A DNA stretch of 64,000 bases from Rhodoferax sp. U11-2br (GTDB lineage Bacteria > Pseudomonadota > Gammaproteobacteria > Burkholderiales > Burkholderiaceae_C), in NCBI RefSeq assembly GCF_018619435.1, contig NZ_JAHFZF010000015.1, positions 39,022-103,021 on the forward strand. Direction: 5' to 3'. Positions within the stretch are counted from its first letter, which is position 1; each line of letters opens with the position of its first letter. The notes under the pieces were generated by a model that did not search any database, was not told where the DNA came from, and was given only the letters and a program-made list of their open reading frames with translations. The translations under genes were made by a program, and so were the position numbers. Below are positions 1 through 9,300 of the stretch, one piece after another.

Positions 1-224
1 AGCGTGTTGGGTGTAACGGCGGGGTACTGCGTCTCGAGTGAGCGCAAGACCATATTGGGCAAAGGCTCCCAGCCCAACAACATCAGCAAGCCCAGTGCCG
101 AGGCACACAAACGTTGGGCCCAGCGGGGGCGGGTGCGAATCAACAGAAGGCCGGCCAGCAGCAGGGCAGCCACCCAAGCCAGTGGCTGGGTCAGAAACAT
201 CAGCAATTTGGAAGCCAGAAACAT
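1..224 (-). CDS. ElyC/YdcF-like (DUF218) membrane protein, N-terminal part only
   Basis: The minus strand reads open from an ATG at 224 to the window edge, giving about 74 residues. They begin MFLASKLLMFLTQPLAW, continue with a hydrophobic segment (AALLLAGLLLI), a basic turn (RTRPRWAQR), a second hydrophobic segment (LGLLMLLGW), and then EPLPNMVLRSLETQYP. This two-helix N-terminus followed by a P-x-LE-x-x-YP stretch is typical of DUF218 proteins such as E. coli ElyC, an inner-membrane protein linked to envelope biogenesis. An in-frame ATG at 200 is an alternative start. The catalytic-type DUF218 domain lies outside the window, so the assignment rests on the N-terminus only. Confidence 0.6.
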   Translation of the reverse strand, partial: MFLASKLLMFLTQPLAWVAALLLAGLLLIRTRPRWAQRLCASALGLLMLLGWEPLPNMVLRSLETQYPAVTPNT

Positions 225-418
225 CGGGGTCAGTGGTGGTTGTGCACAGAAGAACAAAAAAGCATGATCAAAATCAATGCTTTGTTAATGAATAATTAAT
301 GATTGTGGCAGGGGGATATACTGACCAGCAACAAAACACAGCGTCAAACCAGAGCCTGATTTTGACGCCTCAGTGTATTGGTGCCGCATGACACACAGCC
401 ACATAGACGGGAAATACG

Positions 419-1972
419 ATGACCCTACCGATTGAAGCCATGAACACCTTGCGCGATCGGCGCGAGAAGATCACCAAGCACATCAACCCGGAGAAGCTGG
501 CTGCCTTGCACGCCAAAGGCATGTTGTCGGCACGCGAGCGGGTGGAGAACCTGTTCATCCAGGGCAGCTTCCAGGAAATGGGCATGCACGCCCACCACAA
601 CGCAGTGTCCTTTGGCATGGCGGGCCGTGAGTTGCCGACCGACGGTGTGATCACCGGTACCGGTTATGTGGGCAATATGCAGGTGGCGGCTTTCAGCCAG
701 GACTTCCAGGTACTGGCCGGCACCATGGGCAAGATGCAGGCCCGCAAGATTGTGCGTTTGATGCGCCATGCATTGCGGGTGGGTGTGCCGATGGTCGCGT
801 TCAAGGACTCGGGCGGTGCCCGGATTCAAGAGGGTGTGGATGCCTTGTCCGGTTATGGCGACGTTTTTTATTACAACGTGGCGCTTTCCGGTGTGGTGCC
901 GCAGATTGCCGTGGTGCTGGGTCCATGTGCTGGCGGCGCGGCCTATTCACCAGCCTTGATGGACTTTGTCATCATGGCGCGGCACAACGCCTACATGTTC
1001 CTGACCGGCCCCGAGGTCATCAAGGCCGTGACCGGGCGCACCACCACCATGGAGGAAGTAGGCAGCGCCGAGATGCATGCGTCGGTGAGCGGCAACGTGC
1101 ATTTCATCGCTGAAGACGACCAGCACGCGATTGCCCTGGTCAAAAGTCTGCTGTCCTACCTGCCCTCCAACAACACCGAAGAGCCGCCGCATGACCTGTC
1201 GGTGCCGATCGAGGAGCAGGTTGATCTGGGCATGGCCGAACTGATTCCCTCCGACTCATCCGAACCTTTGGACATGCATGCGGTCATTCGCCGTCTGGTG
1301 GACCGGGGTGAGATGCTGGAAGTGCATGCCAACTTCGCCCGCAATGTGGTGGTGGGGTTTGCCCGCATTTCCGGCGCGGTGGTCGGCATTGTGGCCAACA
1401 ACCCGATGGTGATGGCAGGCGCACTGGACATGGACGCGGCCGACAAGATTGCGCGTTTTGTGCGTACCTGCAATGTCTACAACATCCCGCTGGTCACGCT
1501 GGTGGATGTGCCCGGTTTTCTGCCGGGTGTGGATGAGGAGCGTGGCGGCATCATCCGCCACGGCGCCAAGATGCTGCATGCGTTTGCGTCTGCCACGGTG
1601 CCCAAACTCACGGTCATCTTGCGCAAGTCCTACGGTGGCTCTTACCTGGCGATGTGCAGCCAGGAAATGCGGGCCGACATGGTCTACGCCTGGCCGTCGG
1701 CAGAAATTGCGGTGATGGGGGCCGAGGCTGCCGTCAAGATTTTGTACCGCAAGGAGCTCAAGGAAGCCGCCGACCCTAAGGCCAAGGCGGTGGAGTTGAC
1801 CCAGCAGTACCGCGACGAGTTTGCCTCGCCCTATGCCGCCGCGTCCAACTTCTACATCACCGATGTGATTGACCCGGCTGACACCCGCTGGACCCTGGCG
1901 CTGGCCTTGCGCAAGACGCTGGGTAAACGCGAACTGCGCCCGGGCAAAAAACACGGCAACATGCCGCTTTAA
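419..1972 (+). CDS. mmdA: Carboxyltransferase alpha subunit of a methylmalonyl-CoA-type sodium-pumping decarboxylase
   Basis: The 517-residue protein has the two crotonase-like halves of acyl-CoA carboxyltransferases (PccB/MmdA family). Visible motifs include DSGGARIQEGVDALSGYG and the acyl-CoA oxyanion-hole segment GPCAGGAAYSPALMDF. The family moves the carboxyl group of an acyl-CoA, most often methylmalonyl-CoA, onto biotin. On its own this could be the beta chain of propionyl-CoA carboxylase. However, no biotin carboxylase gene follows; instead there are an OadG-like subunit, a small biotin carrier and the OadB-like sodium pump, which points to a decarboxylase. Substrate choice (methylmalonyl-, malonyl- or glutaconyl-CoA) is inferred from similarity and context. 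The gene is the first of a four-gene operon. Confidence 0.85.
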   Translation: MTLPIEAMNTLRDRREKITKHINPEKLAALHAKGMLSARERVENLFIQGSFQEMGMHAHHNAVSFGMAGRELPTDGVITGTGYVGNMQVAAFSQDFQVLAGTMGKMQARKIVRLMRHALRVGVPMVAFKDSGGARIQEGVDALSGYGDVFYYNVALSGVVPQIAVVLGPCAGGAAYSPALMDFVIMARHNAYMFLTGPEVIKAVTGRTTTMEEVGSAEMHASVSGNVHFIAEDDQHAIALVKSLLSYLPSNNTEEPPHDLSVPIEEQVDLGMAELIPSDSSEPLDMHAVIRRLVDRGEMLEVHANFARNVVVGFARISGAVVGIVANNPMVMAGALDMDAADKIARFVRTCNVYNIPLVTLVDVPGFLPGVDEERGGIIRHGAKMLHAFASATVPKLTVILRKSYGGSYLAMCSQEMRADMVYAWPSAEIAVMGAEAAVKILYRKELKEAADPKAKAVELTQQYRDEFASPYAAASNFYITDVIDPADTRWTLALALRKTLGKRELRPGKKHGNMPL

Positions 1973-1997
1973 GTGAGCAACAGCAACAGCTTGCAAG

Positions 1998-2324
1998 ATG
2001 AATAACCCAGTTCTTTTTTCGCTGCAAATCTACGGCATATCGATCGTCATCGCCATGTTGGTGGCGGTGTTGATCAAGGTGATGGTGTCCGTCACCGGGC
2101 GCCTGGAGCGCAGCACTGCTGCCAAGACGGTGCCTCATGGCGAAGTGTGTCCGGTCGCCGAGGGTATTCCGGATGAAGATGTGGCGGCCTTGTCGGCAGC
2201 GATCTTCGCGGCGATTGGTGCGCACCATATTTTGCATATTTCGCCGACCCATCGCACCTGGTCCAGCCACGGCCGGACGGCACAACATACATCCCACGCC
2301 GTGTTGCAACGGCCTCAACATTAA
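1998..2324 (+). CDS. mmdD: OadG/MmdD-like small membrane subunit of the decarboxylase
   Basis: This 108-residue protein has one transmembrane helix near the N-terminus (YGISIVIAMLVAVLIKVMV, about residues 12-30) and a soluble tail. Around residues 73-99 it carries the conserved segment of OadG-type subunits: AAIGAHHILHISPTHRTWS followed by GRTAQHTSH. OadG/MmdD proteins hold the carboxyltransferase on the membrane pump and help assemble the complex. It starts 25 bases after mmdA and is followed 14 bases later by the biotin carrier, so the three are probably cotranscribed. The last residues (AVLQRPQH) extend slightly past the usual end. Identification is good; the subunit name follows the Veillonella methylmalonyl-CoA decarboxylase scheme. 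Confidence 0.75.
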   Translation: MNNPVLFSLQIYGISIVIAMLVAVLIKVMVSVTGRLERSTAAKTVPHGEVCPVAEGIPDEDVAALSAAIFAAIGAHHILHISPTHRTWSSHGRTAQHTSHAVLQRPQH

Positions 2325-2338
2325 GGCAGGAAATCACC

Positions 2339-2737
2339 ATGACCCGATTGTTCAAAGTAACTGTCAATGGCCGCGAGTATGACGTGGCGGTTCTGGAGCT
2401 CACGCCAGGTGCCGCGTCCACAGGTTCTCCTGCGGTACCGGGGCTGTCGGCAGAACCCGTGGCCGGTGGCGTAGCGGCTGCTGCACCTGTTCGCGCGCCC
2501 GTTGTGGCGGCTGCGTCAGCCGGGGCTGGCGACGAGGTGGCCCAGATGGGGGGGGTGATCGTCCAGGTCAATGTCAAGGTCGGGCAAACGGTGGCCGTGG
2601 GTGACAGTTTGTTGGTGCTCGAGGCCATGAAGATGAAGAACCATCTGCTGGCCAGCCGCTCTGGCACCGTGACGCGGGTTCTGGTGGCAGCGGGTGACGC
2701 GGTGGAAGGTGGTCAGCCCGTGCTGACCATCCAGTAA
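2339..2737 (+). CDS. mmdC: Biotin carrier subunit of the decarboxylase
   Basis: The 132-residue protein ends in a biotinyl/lipoyl domain with the classic biotinylation motif EAMKMKN; the modified lysine would be residue 98. The first 20 residues (MTRLFKVTVNGREYDVAVLE) match the start of OadA/MmdC-type carriers. An alanine/proline-rich flexible linker (about residues 22-65) joins the two, as expected for a swinging arm. In the complex the carrier takes the carboxyl group from MmdA and delivers it to MmdB, where decarboxylation drives sodium export. A small stand-alone carrier, rather than a fused biotin carboxylase, supports a decarboxylase over a propionyl-CoA carboxylase. Confidence 0.85.
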   Translation: MTRLFKVTVNGREYDVAVLELTPGAASTGSPAVPGLSAEPVAGGVAAAAPVRAPVVAAASAGAGDEVAQMGGVIVQVNVKVGQTVAVGDSLLVLEAMKMKNHLLASRSGTVTRVLVAAGDAVEGGQPVLTIQ

Positions 2738-2763
2738 TCCCGACACAGCTTGAGCCAAAAGCC

Positions 2764-3969
2764 ATGGAAAACCTGAGTTTTCTCAACCTGTTCCAGGGTA
2801 TTGCGACCCTGGTGGCGGCCGACCCGGCCGTCATGTACGGTCGCATCTTTTTGATGCTGCTGGGTTTTTTGCTGATCTATCTGGGGACTCGCGAGGTTCT
2901 TGAGCCCTTGTTGATGATTCCGATGGGCTTGGGCATGTCGGCCATCAATGCTGGCGTCATGTTTCTCGAAGGGGGCAAAGCCGGCACGCTGTTCATTGAT
3001 CCACTGATGTCGAACCCGACCGATCTGGTCAACATCATGCAGATCAACTGGCTGCAACCGATCTACACCCTGACCTTTAGCAACGGTCTGATCGCCTGCT
3101 TCGTGTTCATGGGCATCGGTGTCTTGCTGGACGTGGGTTATGTGATGGCACGGCCATTTCAGAGCATGTTCATCGCACTGTTTGCCGAGTTGGGCACGAT
3201 TGCCGTGTTCCCGATTGCGGTGTGGCTGGGTATGTCACCGGGTCAGGCGGCTTCGGTGGCCACCATCGGTGGTGCGGATGGCCCCATGGTGTTGTTCACC
3301 TCGCTGATTCTGGCCAAAGACCTGTTTGTCCCGATCACCGTGGTGGGGTATTTGTACCTTGGCCTCACCTATGGCGGCTACCCGTATTTGATCAAGTGGC
3401 TGGTGCCAGAACACATTCGCGGCATCAACATGTCCACCGACCGGGGTCCCAAGATCAGCCGGGCCCAAAAAATGGTGTTTGCGGTGGTGGTTTGCACGTT
3501 GTTGTGCCTGCTGTTCCCGGTAGCTGCACCGCTGTTCTTCTCGTTGTTTGTGGGCGTGGCGGTGCGTGAAAGCGGGCTGGAGTCTTTCAGCAAGCTGCTG
3601 GGCGAAACCTTTTTGTACGGCGCCACATTTTTCCTGGGCCTGACCCTGGGCGTGTTGTGTGAAGCCAGCACCTTGCTGGACCCGGTGGTGCTCAAGCTGC
3701 TGTTGCTGGGTATGCTGGCGCTGCTCATTTCTGCCCTGGGCGGTTTGGCGGGGGGTTACATCCTGTACTTTGCTACCGGCAAGAAGTTCAACCCGATCAT
3801 TGGTATTGCCGGAGTGAGTTGTGTACCCACCACGGCCAAGGTGGTGCAGAAGATTGCATCACAAGCCAACCCCTCGGCCATCATCCTGCCGCAGGCGCTG
3901 GGCGCCAACATCAGCGGCGTGATCACCACCGCCATCATTGCTGCCACCTATGTGAGTGTGTTGCGCTGA
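2764..3969 (+). CDS. mmdB: Sodium-pumping decarboxylase beta subunit (OadB/MmdB family)
   Basis: The 401-residue polytopic membrane protein has about nine to eleven hydrophobic segments. It carries the OadB/MmdB/GcdB hallmark ATIGGADGPMVLFTS, where the aspartate of GGADGP is residue 172. A second re-entrant-type conserved region near the C-terminus includes IIGIAGVSCVPTTAKVVQK. In this family the subunit decarboxylates carboxybiotin and couples this to export of sodium ions from the cytoplasm. It is the last gene of the operon and converges on pbpC with only 20 bases between the stops. Family membership is clear; sodium rather than proton coupling is family knowledge. Confidence 0.88.
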   Translation: MENLSFLNLFQGIATLVAADPAVMYGRIFLMLLGFLLIYLGTREVLEPLLMIPMGLGMSAINAGVMFLEGGKAGTLFIDPLMSNPTDLVNIMQINWLQPIYTLTFSNGLIACFVFMGIGVLLDVGYVMARPFQSMFIALFAELGTIAVFPIAVWLGMSPGQAASVATIGGADGPMVLFTSLILAKDLFVPITVVGYLYLGLTYGGYPYLIKWLVPEHIRGINMSTDRGPKISRAQKMVFAVVVCTLLCLLFPVAAPLFFSLFVGVAVRESGLESFSKLLGETFLYGATFFLGLTLGVLCEASTLLDPVVLKLLLLGMLALLISALGGLAGGYILYFATGKKFNPIIGIAGVSCVPTTAKVVQKIASQANPSAIILPQALGANISGVITTAIIAATYVSVLR

Positions 3970-3989
3970 GCTGAGCCAAGCCCGTTTCA

Positions 3990-6263
3990 TCAAGACACGC
4001 ATGCACGGGCTGCGGTCCGAGGTCGCGGCTTGGCGCGGATGTCGGGTGTATTCACCACACCCGCGCCGCGCACCTCCAGCTGGATATTGTCAAGAACACA
4101 ACCCCTGGCATCGGTGATCTGCACCAGGTGCCGACCGGGCCAGGGCAGCCACTGCGCTGAGGAGCCGCTAGCGAATACTTTGCCATCCACCAGCCAGCGC
4201 ACCCCGCTACCCGTGGCGGTGAACGTGATACGTTGGTGGTTCGGTGGAATGTCGGGGTCCAGCGCAACGATGGTGCCGTTGGTGGGGTTGCTGATGCGCA
4301 CACCGGAGGGATTGGCAGTCTTTAAGTCATTTTGACCCGTATACCTTGTTTTATATGGTTTTATTGCTTCGTTATCAATAGCGAAGTGGGTTTGTTGTGT
4401 GCCTTGGATAAACCATTCTGAGCGGGCTGCCTCCAGCGGCAAAGCGTTGCGGGTGTTGGCATTGGGTTCTGCAAACTGCACCGGCACTTGCACCACACCT
4501 GCGGGTGGTTTTGGTGCGTGGCTGGGCTGGGTTTGGTGCAGGTAATGCATCACCGCAGCCCAGATCGGCGCTGCGCCAGAGGTGCCGCTCACGTCCCACA
4601 TCGGTGCGCCGCTGGCGTTGCCCACCCACACGCCAACGGTGTAGCGTTGTGAATAACCGAGCGCCCAGTTGTCGCGCATGTCTTTGCTGGTGCCGGTTTT
4701 GACCGCGCTCCAGAAGCGCGTGGCCAGGATGCTGTCAGAGCCAAAGGTGCGGGCGCGTGCCAGTGGGTCACTCAAGATGTCGCTCACGATGAAGGCGGCG
4801 CGTGGGTCTAGCGCTGATCGCATCGTGGGTTTGGTCCCCGGCAGCAGTGACGTGGCACTGAATTGCCCACCATTGGCCAGCGTGCGGTAGGTGTTGGTCA
4901 GCGACAGCAGCGACACCTCGGCACTACCCAGTGCCAGGCTGTAGCCGTAGTAGTCGCCGCTTTCCTTCAAGGGCAGGCCGAGCCTGACCAACTGCTTGAA
5001 AAAGGCGTCGGGTGACACCATGACCAGCGTGCGCACGGCGGGCACATTCAGCGACGCACCCAGCGCGGTGCGCGCTGACACCCAGCCTTTGAACTGGTGG
5101 TCGTAGTTTTGCGGAATGTAGAGCCCGCTGGTGGTCTGGATTTGGGCGGCCGAGTCTTCCAGCAGGGTGGCTGCGGTGATGCGCCGCTCGGCCATGGCTT
5201 GCGCGTACAAAAACGGTTTGAGGGTGCTGCCGGGCTGGCGCAGCGCGGTAACGCCATCAACCTCGGCGGCGTTGCTCAACTCGCCCGACGAGCCCACCCA
5301 GGCCAGCACCTGGCCGCTGGCGTTGTCCAGCACCACTAACGCGCCGTCCTCGACATGGCGGCTGACAAGTTCGCGCAAATGTTGTTGCAGCGTTTGCACT
5401 GCAAAACGTTGCAGCGGGGCAGACAAGCTGGTGGTGATGCGGGTCGGCGCTGTTTGGCCCACGGCGTCGCGCAGCACTTGGCGTGCAGCGTGTGGTGCAA
5501 CACCTTCGCTGGCACCATAGTCGCGTCGTTGCAGGGCGCCCGTGGTGAACATCTCCAGTGCGTCGCAAGAGGCGGGTGCATCGCTGTTGTGCAAAGCTTT
5601 TAATACCCCACAAGCGCGTTGTGCCACCAGCTTTGGGGCGGCATTGGGCGCACGCACCAGCGCGGTTGCCACGGCGGCCTCACGCTCGTCCAGACCGTGC
5701 GCGGCTTTGCCAAACAAGGTCTGGCTCAGGGCGTCGATACCCACCAACTCACCCTTGAGCGGCACCAGGTTCAGATAGGCCTCCAGAATCTGGTCTTTGC
5801 GCCAGCTGCGCTCCAGCCACTGGGCAGAGATGGTTTGCTGCACCTTTTGAAGCACACTGCGGCCGCCAGCGCTGCGCTTAAGGTCATCGTCCAGCAAGCC
5901 CGCGAGCTGCATGGTGAGGGTGGAGGCGCCGCGCGTTTTGGTGTTCCACAGATTGGCCCAGGCGGCGGCTGACACTGCTTGCCAGTCGACGCCGCTGTGT
6001 TCATAAAAACGTTTGTCTTCTGACAAAACCAGCGCAGTGCGCATGGCCGGCGAGATATCGGACAGGGCCAGCCATTGGCCGCGCCGCGCGGTAGCGTCTG
6101 TGCGCACACGCTGCAGCAGTTGACCATGGCGGTCGAGGATCTGCGTGTCAGACGGTTTCCAGGATGCTTTTACATCATTAAAACTGCTTGTAGCCCAGGA
6201 AATATGAGGGCAGATAGCTATTGAGAAAATAGCGACGCAGCGGGCAATGTGCAAGGGCTTCAC
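3990..6263 (-). CDS. pbpC: Penicillin-binding protein 1C (bifunctional GT51 transglycosylase/transpeptidase)
   Basis: The 757-residue protein has an N-terminal signal/anchor. A GT51 transglycosylase domain follows, with VLSEDKRFYEHSGVDW (catalytic Glu82) and STLTMQLAGLL. The transpeptidase domain has the active-site SxxK as GSTLKPF (Ser346, Lys349) and the KTG box as KTGTSKDMRDNW (Lys522). A C-terminal beta-rich domain typical of PBP1C ends the protein. It acts in the periplasm on peptidoglycan. The gene lies 52 bases downstream of a giant alpha-2-macroglobulin gene on the same strand, the pairing also found in E. coli (yfhM-pbpC). Two stretches, about residues 11-29 and 628-648, look derived from the interspersed repeat of this genome; the first forms much of the signal segment. 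Confidence 0.92.
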   Translation of the reverse strand: MKPLHIARCVAIFSIAICPHISWATSSFNDVKASWKPSDTQILDRHGQLLQRVRTDATARRGQWLALSDISPAMRTALVLSEDKRFYEHSGVDWQAVSAAAWANLWNTKTRGASTLTMQLAGLLDDDLKRSAGGRSVLQKVQQTISAQWLERSWRKDQILEAYLNLVPLKGELVGIDALSQTLFGKAAHGLDEREAAVATALVRAPNAAPKLVAQRACGVLKALHNSDAPASCDALEMFTTGALQRRDYGASEGVAPHAARQVLRDAVGQTAPTRITTSLSAPLQRFAVQTLQQHLRELVSRHVEDGALVVLDNASGQVLAWVGSSGELSNAAEVDGVTALRQPGSTLKPFLYAQAMAERRITAATLLEDSAAQIQTTSGLYIPQNYDHQFKGWVSARTALGASLNVPAVRTLVMVSPDAFFKQLVRLGLPLKESGDYYGYSLALGSAEVSLLSLTNTYRTLANGGQFSATSLLPGTKPTMRSALDPRAAFIVSDILSDPLARARTFGSDSILATRFWSAVKTGTSKDMRDNWALGYSQRYTVGVWVGNASGAPMWDVSGTSGAAPIWAAVMHYLHQTQPSHAPKPPAGVVQVPVQFAEPNANTRNALPLEAARSEWFIQGTQQTHFAIDNEAIKPYKTRYTGQNDLKTANPSGVRISNPTNGTIVALDPDIPPNHQRITFTATGSGVRWLVDGKVFASGSSAQWLPWPGRHLVQITDARGCVLDNIQLEVRGAGVVNTPDIRAKPRPRTAARACVS
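4321..4382 (-). repeat. Degenerate copy of the interspersed repeat inside pbpC
   Basis: An AT-rich patch inside the GC-rich gene runs, on the minus strand, from GCTATTGATAACGAAGC to a weak match of the core (AAGGTATACGGGTC). The reading frame stays open and encodes roughly AIDNEAIKPYKTRYTGQND. It is more diverged than other copies, so the assignment is tentative. Confidence 0.35.
6178..6233 (-). repeat. Interspersed repeat copy encoding part of the PBP1C signal segment
   Basis: On the minus strand the element starts GCTATTTTCTCAATAGCTAT and ends near GGGCTACAAGC, matching the layout of the intergenic copies. It supplies codons 11 to about 29 of pbpC (AIFSIAICPHISWATSSFN), that is, the hydrophobic stretch and the probable signal cleavage region. 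Confidence 0.6.
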
Positions 6264-6315
6264 GATGGCAAGAGCTGCTGCATGTTGAGCAAATGCCAGG
6301 CCCTCAAAGGCCTTG

Positions 6316-9300
6316 TCACTTGCCTGCCTCCACCTTCACCCGCGCATTCGGGGTTTCGCCAAACATCTCTGGCGCGTACATCGCTTCGACGCGTGAGGGC
6401 GGCAGCGAGAACTCGCCGACGTTGTTCAGGCGGAGGGTGTAGGCCATCTTGACCGTGCCCTTGGGCAGAAACTGGTAGTAGCTGCGGAAGGATTCGAAGC
6501 TGCGTTCTTCAAACGCGGGCCAGCCGTCGCCTTCGCTCTTTTCGCCCTGCGTGGCGATTTCGCTGTCACGACCCAGGCCACTGCCCAGAATGGTCGCACC
6601 GCCGGGTACCGGGTCGGTGATCACAGCCCAGCTCATGTCCGCGTTGGCGGTGACTTCCAGCGTGATGCGCAACACATCACCGCGGGTGTAGCTGCCCGCA
6701 GGCAGGCCCTTGTTGGCCTGCTCGACTGGGGTGATGGTTTTCTTGATCTGGTATCCGGCAAAAAACGGCTCTTTGAGCGCAATGGCGGCCACCGACTGCA
6801 GCGTCAGCCACGGTTTGCCAGGGCCTTGATGCGCCACGCTCAGCACCTCCTTATCGGCCGTTTTGCCCCAGGGCAGGAACATGCTGTTGTTCTTCAGATT
6901 GCCGGGCGCTGCAGGCGCGCCAAACCAGCTGGAAAGATGTGCCGCGCCAGCCGCGTTGTTGGCCTGGAAGCGTTCAACCTTGTTCCAGTCCACGCTGGCG
7001 GCGTTGGTGCCCATGCTGGCCTTGGTGGTGCCGGAGACGGGCGTGGCTTCAAATTTGGCCGAGAACTTCTCCAGCGCCAGACCGCCCCACAGGTTGGCGG
7101 TGGTGGTGTGCCAGGCACCGTTTTGCTGGCGTGCAATAAAGCCGTTGGCCAGGCGGCCCATGTCGTCTTGCCAGGCCGGGTCACTCATCACCGCCAGCAT
7201 CAGTCGTGCAGTATTGACGTCGCCGTTTTGCATCAGCCACCACCAGTAGTCGTCACGTTCGGTGCTGAAGACCATTTTGGTGCCCTGGTAGCTGATGCGT
7301 GCGCGCAGGATCTGGTTGGCCTCTGCCAGACGTTTGTCGTGGTCAGGCACATCCGGCACACGTTTCAAGATGTTCAGCCAGTCGATCACCGCGTGGGTGG
7401 GCCACTGATTGGGCGCGATGGTGATGCTGCCCAGCATGCGGCCCTGCGCTTTGCCGTAGCGCGACAGCGCCTCAATCGCCGCAAGTTTGCGCACGTCCAG
7501 GTCTTTGCGTGGGCTCCAGAAGTTGCGCTGGATCTTTCCCTCCACAAAGTTGATCAAACCACGTTCCATCGGGGCACGTGCATCGTCGCTCAAGGCAAAT
7601 GCGGGGTCGATGTCGGCGGCCTCCTGGGTGGCGGCCAGCAGGTAGGCGGTGAGGGTGTCGCTGCCGTGATCGGCCTCGCCATCACGCGGCGGGAAGTAGC
7701 TGGCCAGGCCGTCGCGGTCCAGGTAGCTGGGCAGCTGCGCCAACACGGTTTGCCACAGTTTGCCGTCACGCAGGCCGACCGCCTTGCTGGTTTTTTGCTC
7801 GAGGCAGGTAAACGGGTAGTTGGCAAACCAGTCTTTCACACCTGGCAACCCCTCGGCCAGCTTGGGTTGCAGCGACATCTTCAGACCACCGCGTCCAGGC
7901 AAGGCATCGGCGGGTGGAGCCACATCCAGCGTCAAGGCCTTGTCGATCTGCACCAGCGTGGCCTGTTGCACGGTGAGTGGCACGGCCGGGATGATGCGCT
8001 GGCTGCTCTTGAGGGCATCACGCGCGCCGCTGAGGGTGTCTTTGGCCTCGATCTCCCACAGGATGGCCTCCGAGCGGGTTTGCGCTAGCTGCGCCGGGGC
8101 TTTTACCGTCCATATGACCTCACGAGCCTCTAGCCCAGGTATGTCAAGGGTTTGCTGCTCTAAATTCAGGAGAGTGGCGCGTGGCGTCACCTGCACCTTC
8201 ATGGTTTGCTTGGTGGTGTTGCGCAGCGTGATCTGGGCGCGGTACACATCGTCTTCACGCACCAGCGGTGGCAGGCCGCTGATGATTTGTAAGTCTTGTG
8301 TGGCGCGGATGCTGGTGCTGCCGGTGCCAAACAGACCGGTGCTCGCATCGGCCACGGCAACAATTTTGAACGTGGTCAGCGCGTCGTTGAGGGGTACGGT
8401 TACCGTGGCGTTGCCGTTGGCATCGAGCTTGATACTCGGGTTCCACAGCAGCAAGGTGTCGAGCAGCTCACGTGTGCCGCTGTGTCCACCACCGCCACCC
8501 GCTGGCACGGCTTTGCGGCCATAGTGGCGCCGGCCAATGATTTCCATCTGAGCCGTCGACGTTTCCACACCCCAGCTGCGGCGCTGCAACATCGCGTCGA
8601 GCAGGTTCCAACTGCTGTTGGGCATCAGCTCCAGCAGGGCTTGGTCCACCGCGGCCAGCGCGACTTCGGCGTTGGCAGCAGGCTGGCCGTTGGGCAATTT
8701 GACGTTGATCGTCACTTTGGCCTGGCTGCGCACCGCGTAGCTTTCTTTGTCGGTCTTGACACTGACCGCCAGCTGGTGTGCTTGGGTGCCAACGCGGATC
8801 TCCGCCACACCCAGGCGGAAGGCCGGTTTGCTCAAATCGACCAGCGCGGTGGGGGCGACGTATTCACGGCCTTCGTACCAAAAGGACGTCCACCATTCAC
8901 GCGGTGCCTTGTAGCCCCAGGTGAAAAAGCTGTACCAAGGCACCTCGCGCAGGCGCCCACGCAGGGCCAACACACTCACATACACATTGGGGCCCCAGCC
9001 CTCTTTGATCTTGAGTTCCACCGTTGGGTCCTGGCCGTTCAAGGTCACCACCTCAGTTTGCAGGATGCCTTCGCGTTCCACCGCGACCAGCGCGGTGGCA
9101 AACCGGAACGGCATACGCACCTGGAATTTGGCGGTGTCACCGGGCTGGTAGCTCTTTTTTTCAGGCAGCAGGTCGATGCGGTCGGTGTTTTCGCCACCAA
9201 ACCACAACTCACCTTGTTTGGTGACATACACGCTGGAGGCGGCCTGGATGTTATTGCCAGCGCTGTCACGTGCCGTGACAACCAATTCCACTTCACCGGC

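Noticed and set aside
1..299. Plus-strand open frames of 61-87 codons at the left edge
   Set aside because: They are antisense to the better supported start of an ElyC/YdcF-like membrane protein and have no recognisable features.
419..3969. Annotation of the first gene as propionyl-CoA or acetyl-CoA carboxylase
   Set aside because: There is no biotin carboxylase in the operon, while the OadG-like, small biotin carrier and OadB-like subunits of a sodium-pumping decarboxylase follow directly.
5585..5625. A possible further repeat copy inside pbpC
   Set aside because: AAGCTTTTAATACCCC recalls the element but the rest cannot be aligned with it.
6826..8088. A 420-codon plus-strand open frame within the macroglobulin gene
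   Set aside because: The minus-strand protein carries the CLEQ thioester motif in this region, and the plus-strand product has no recognisable features.
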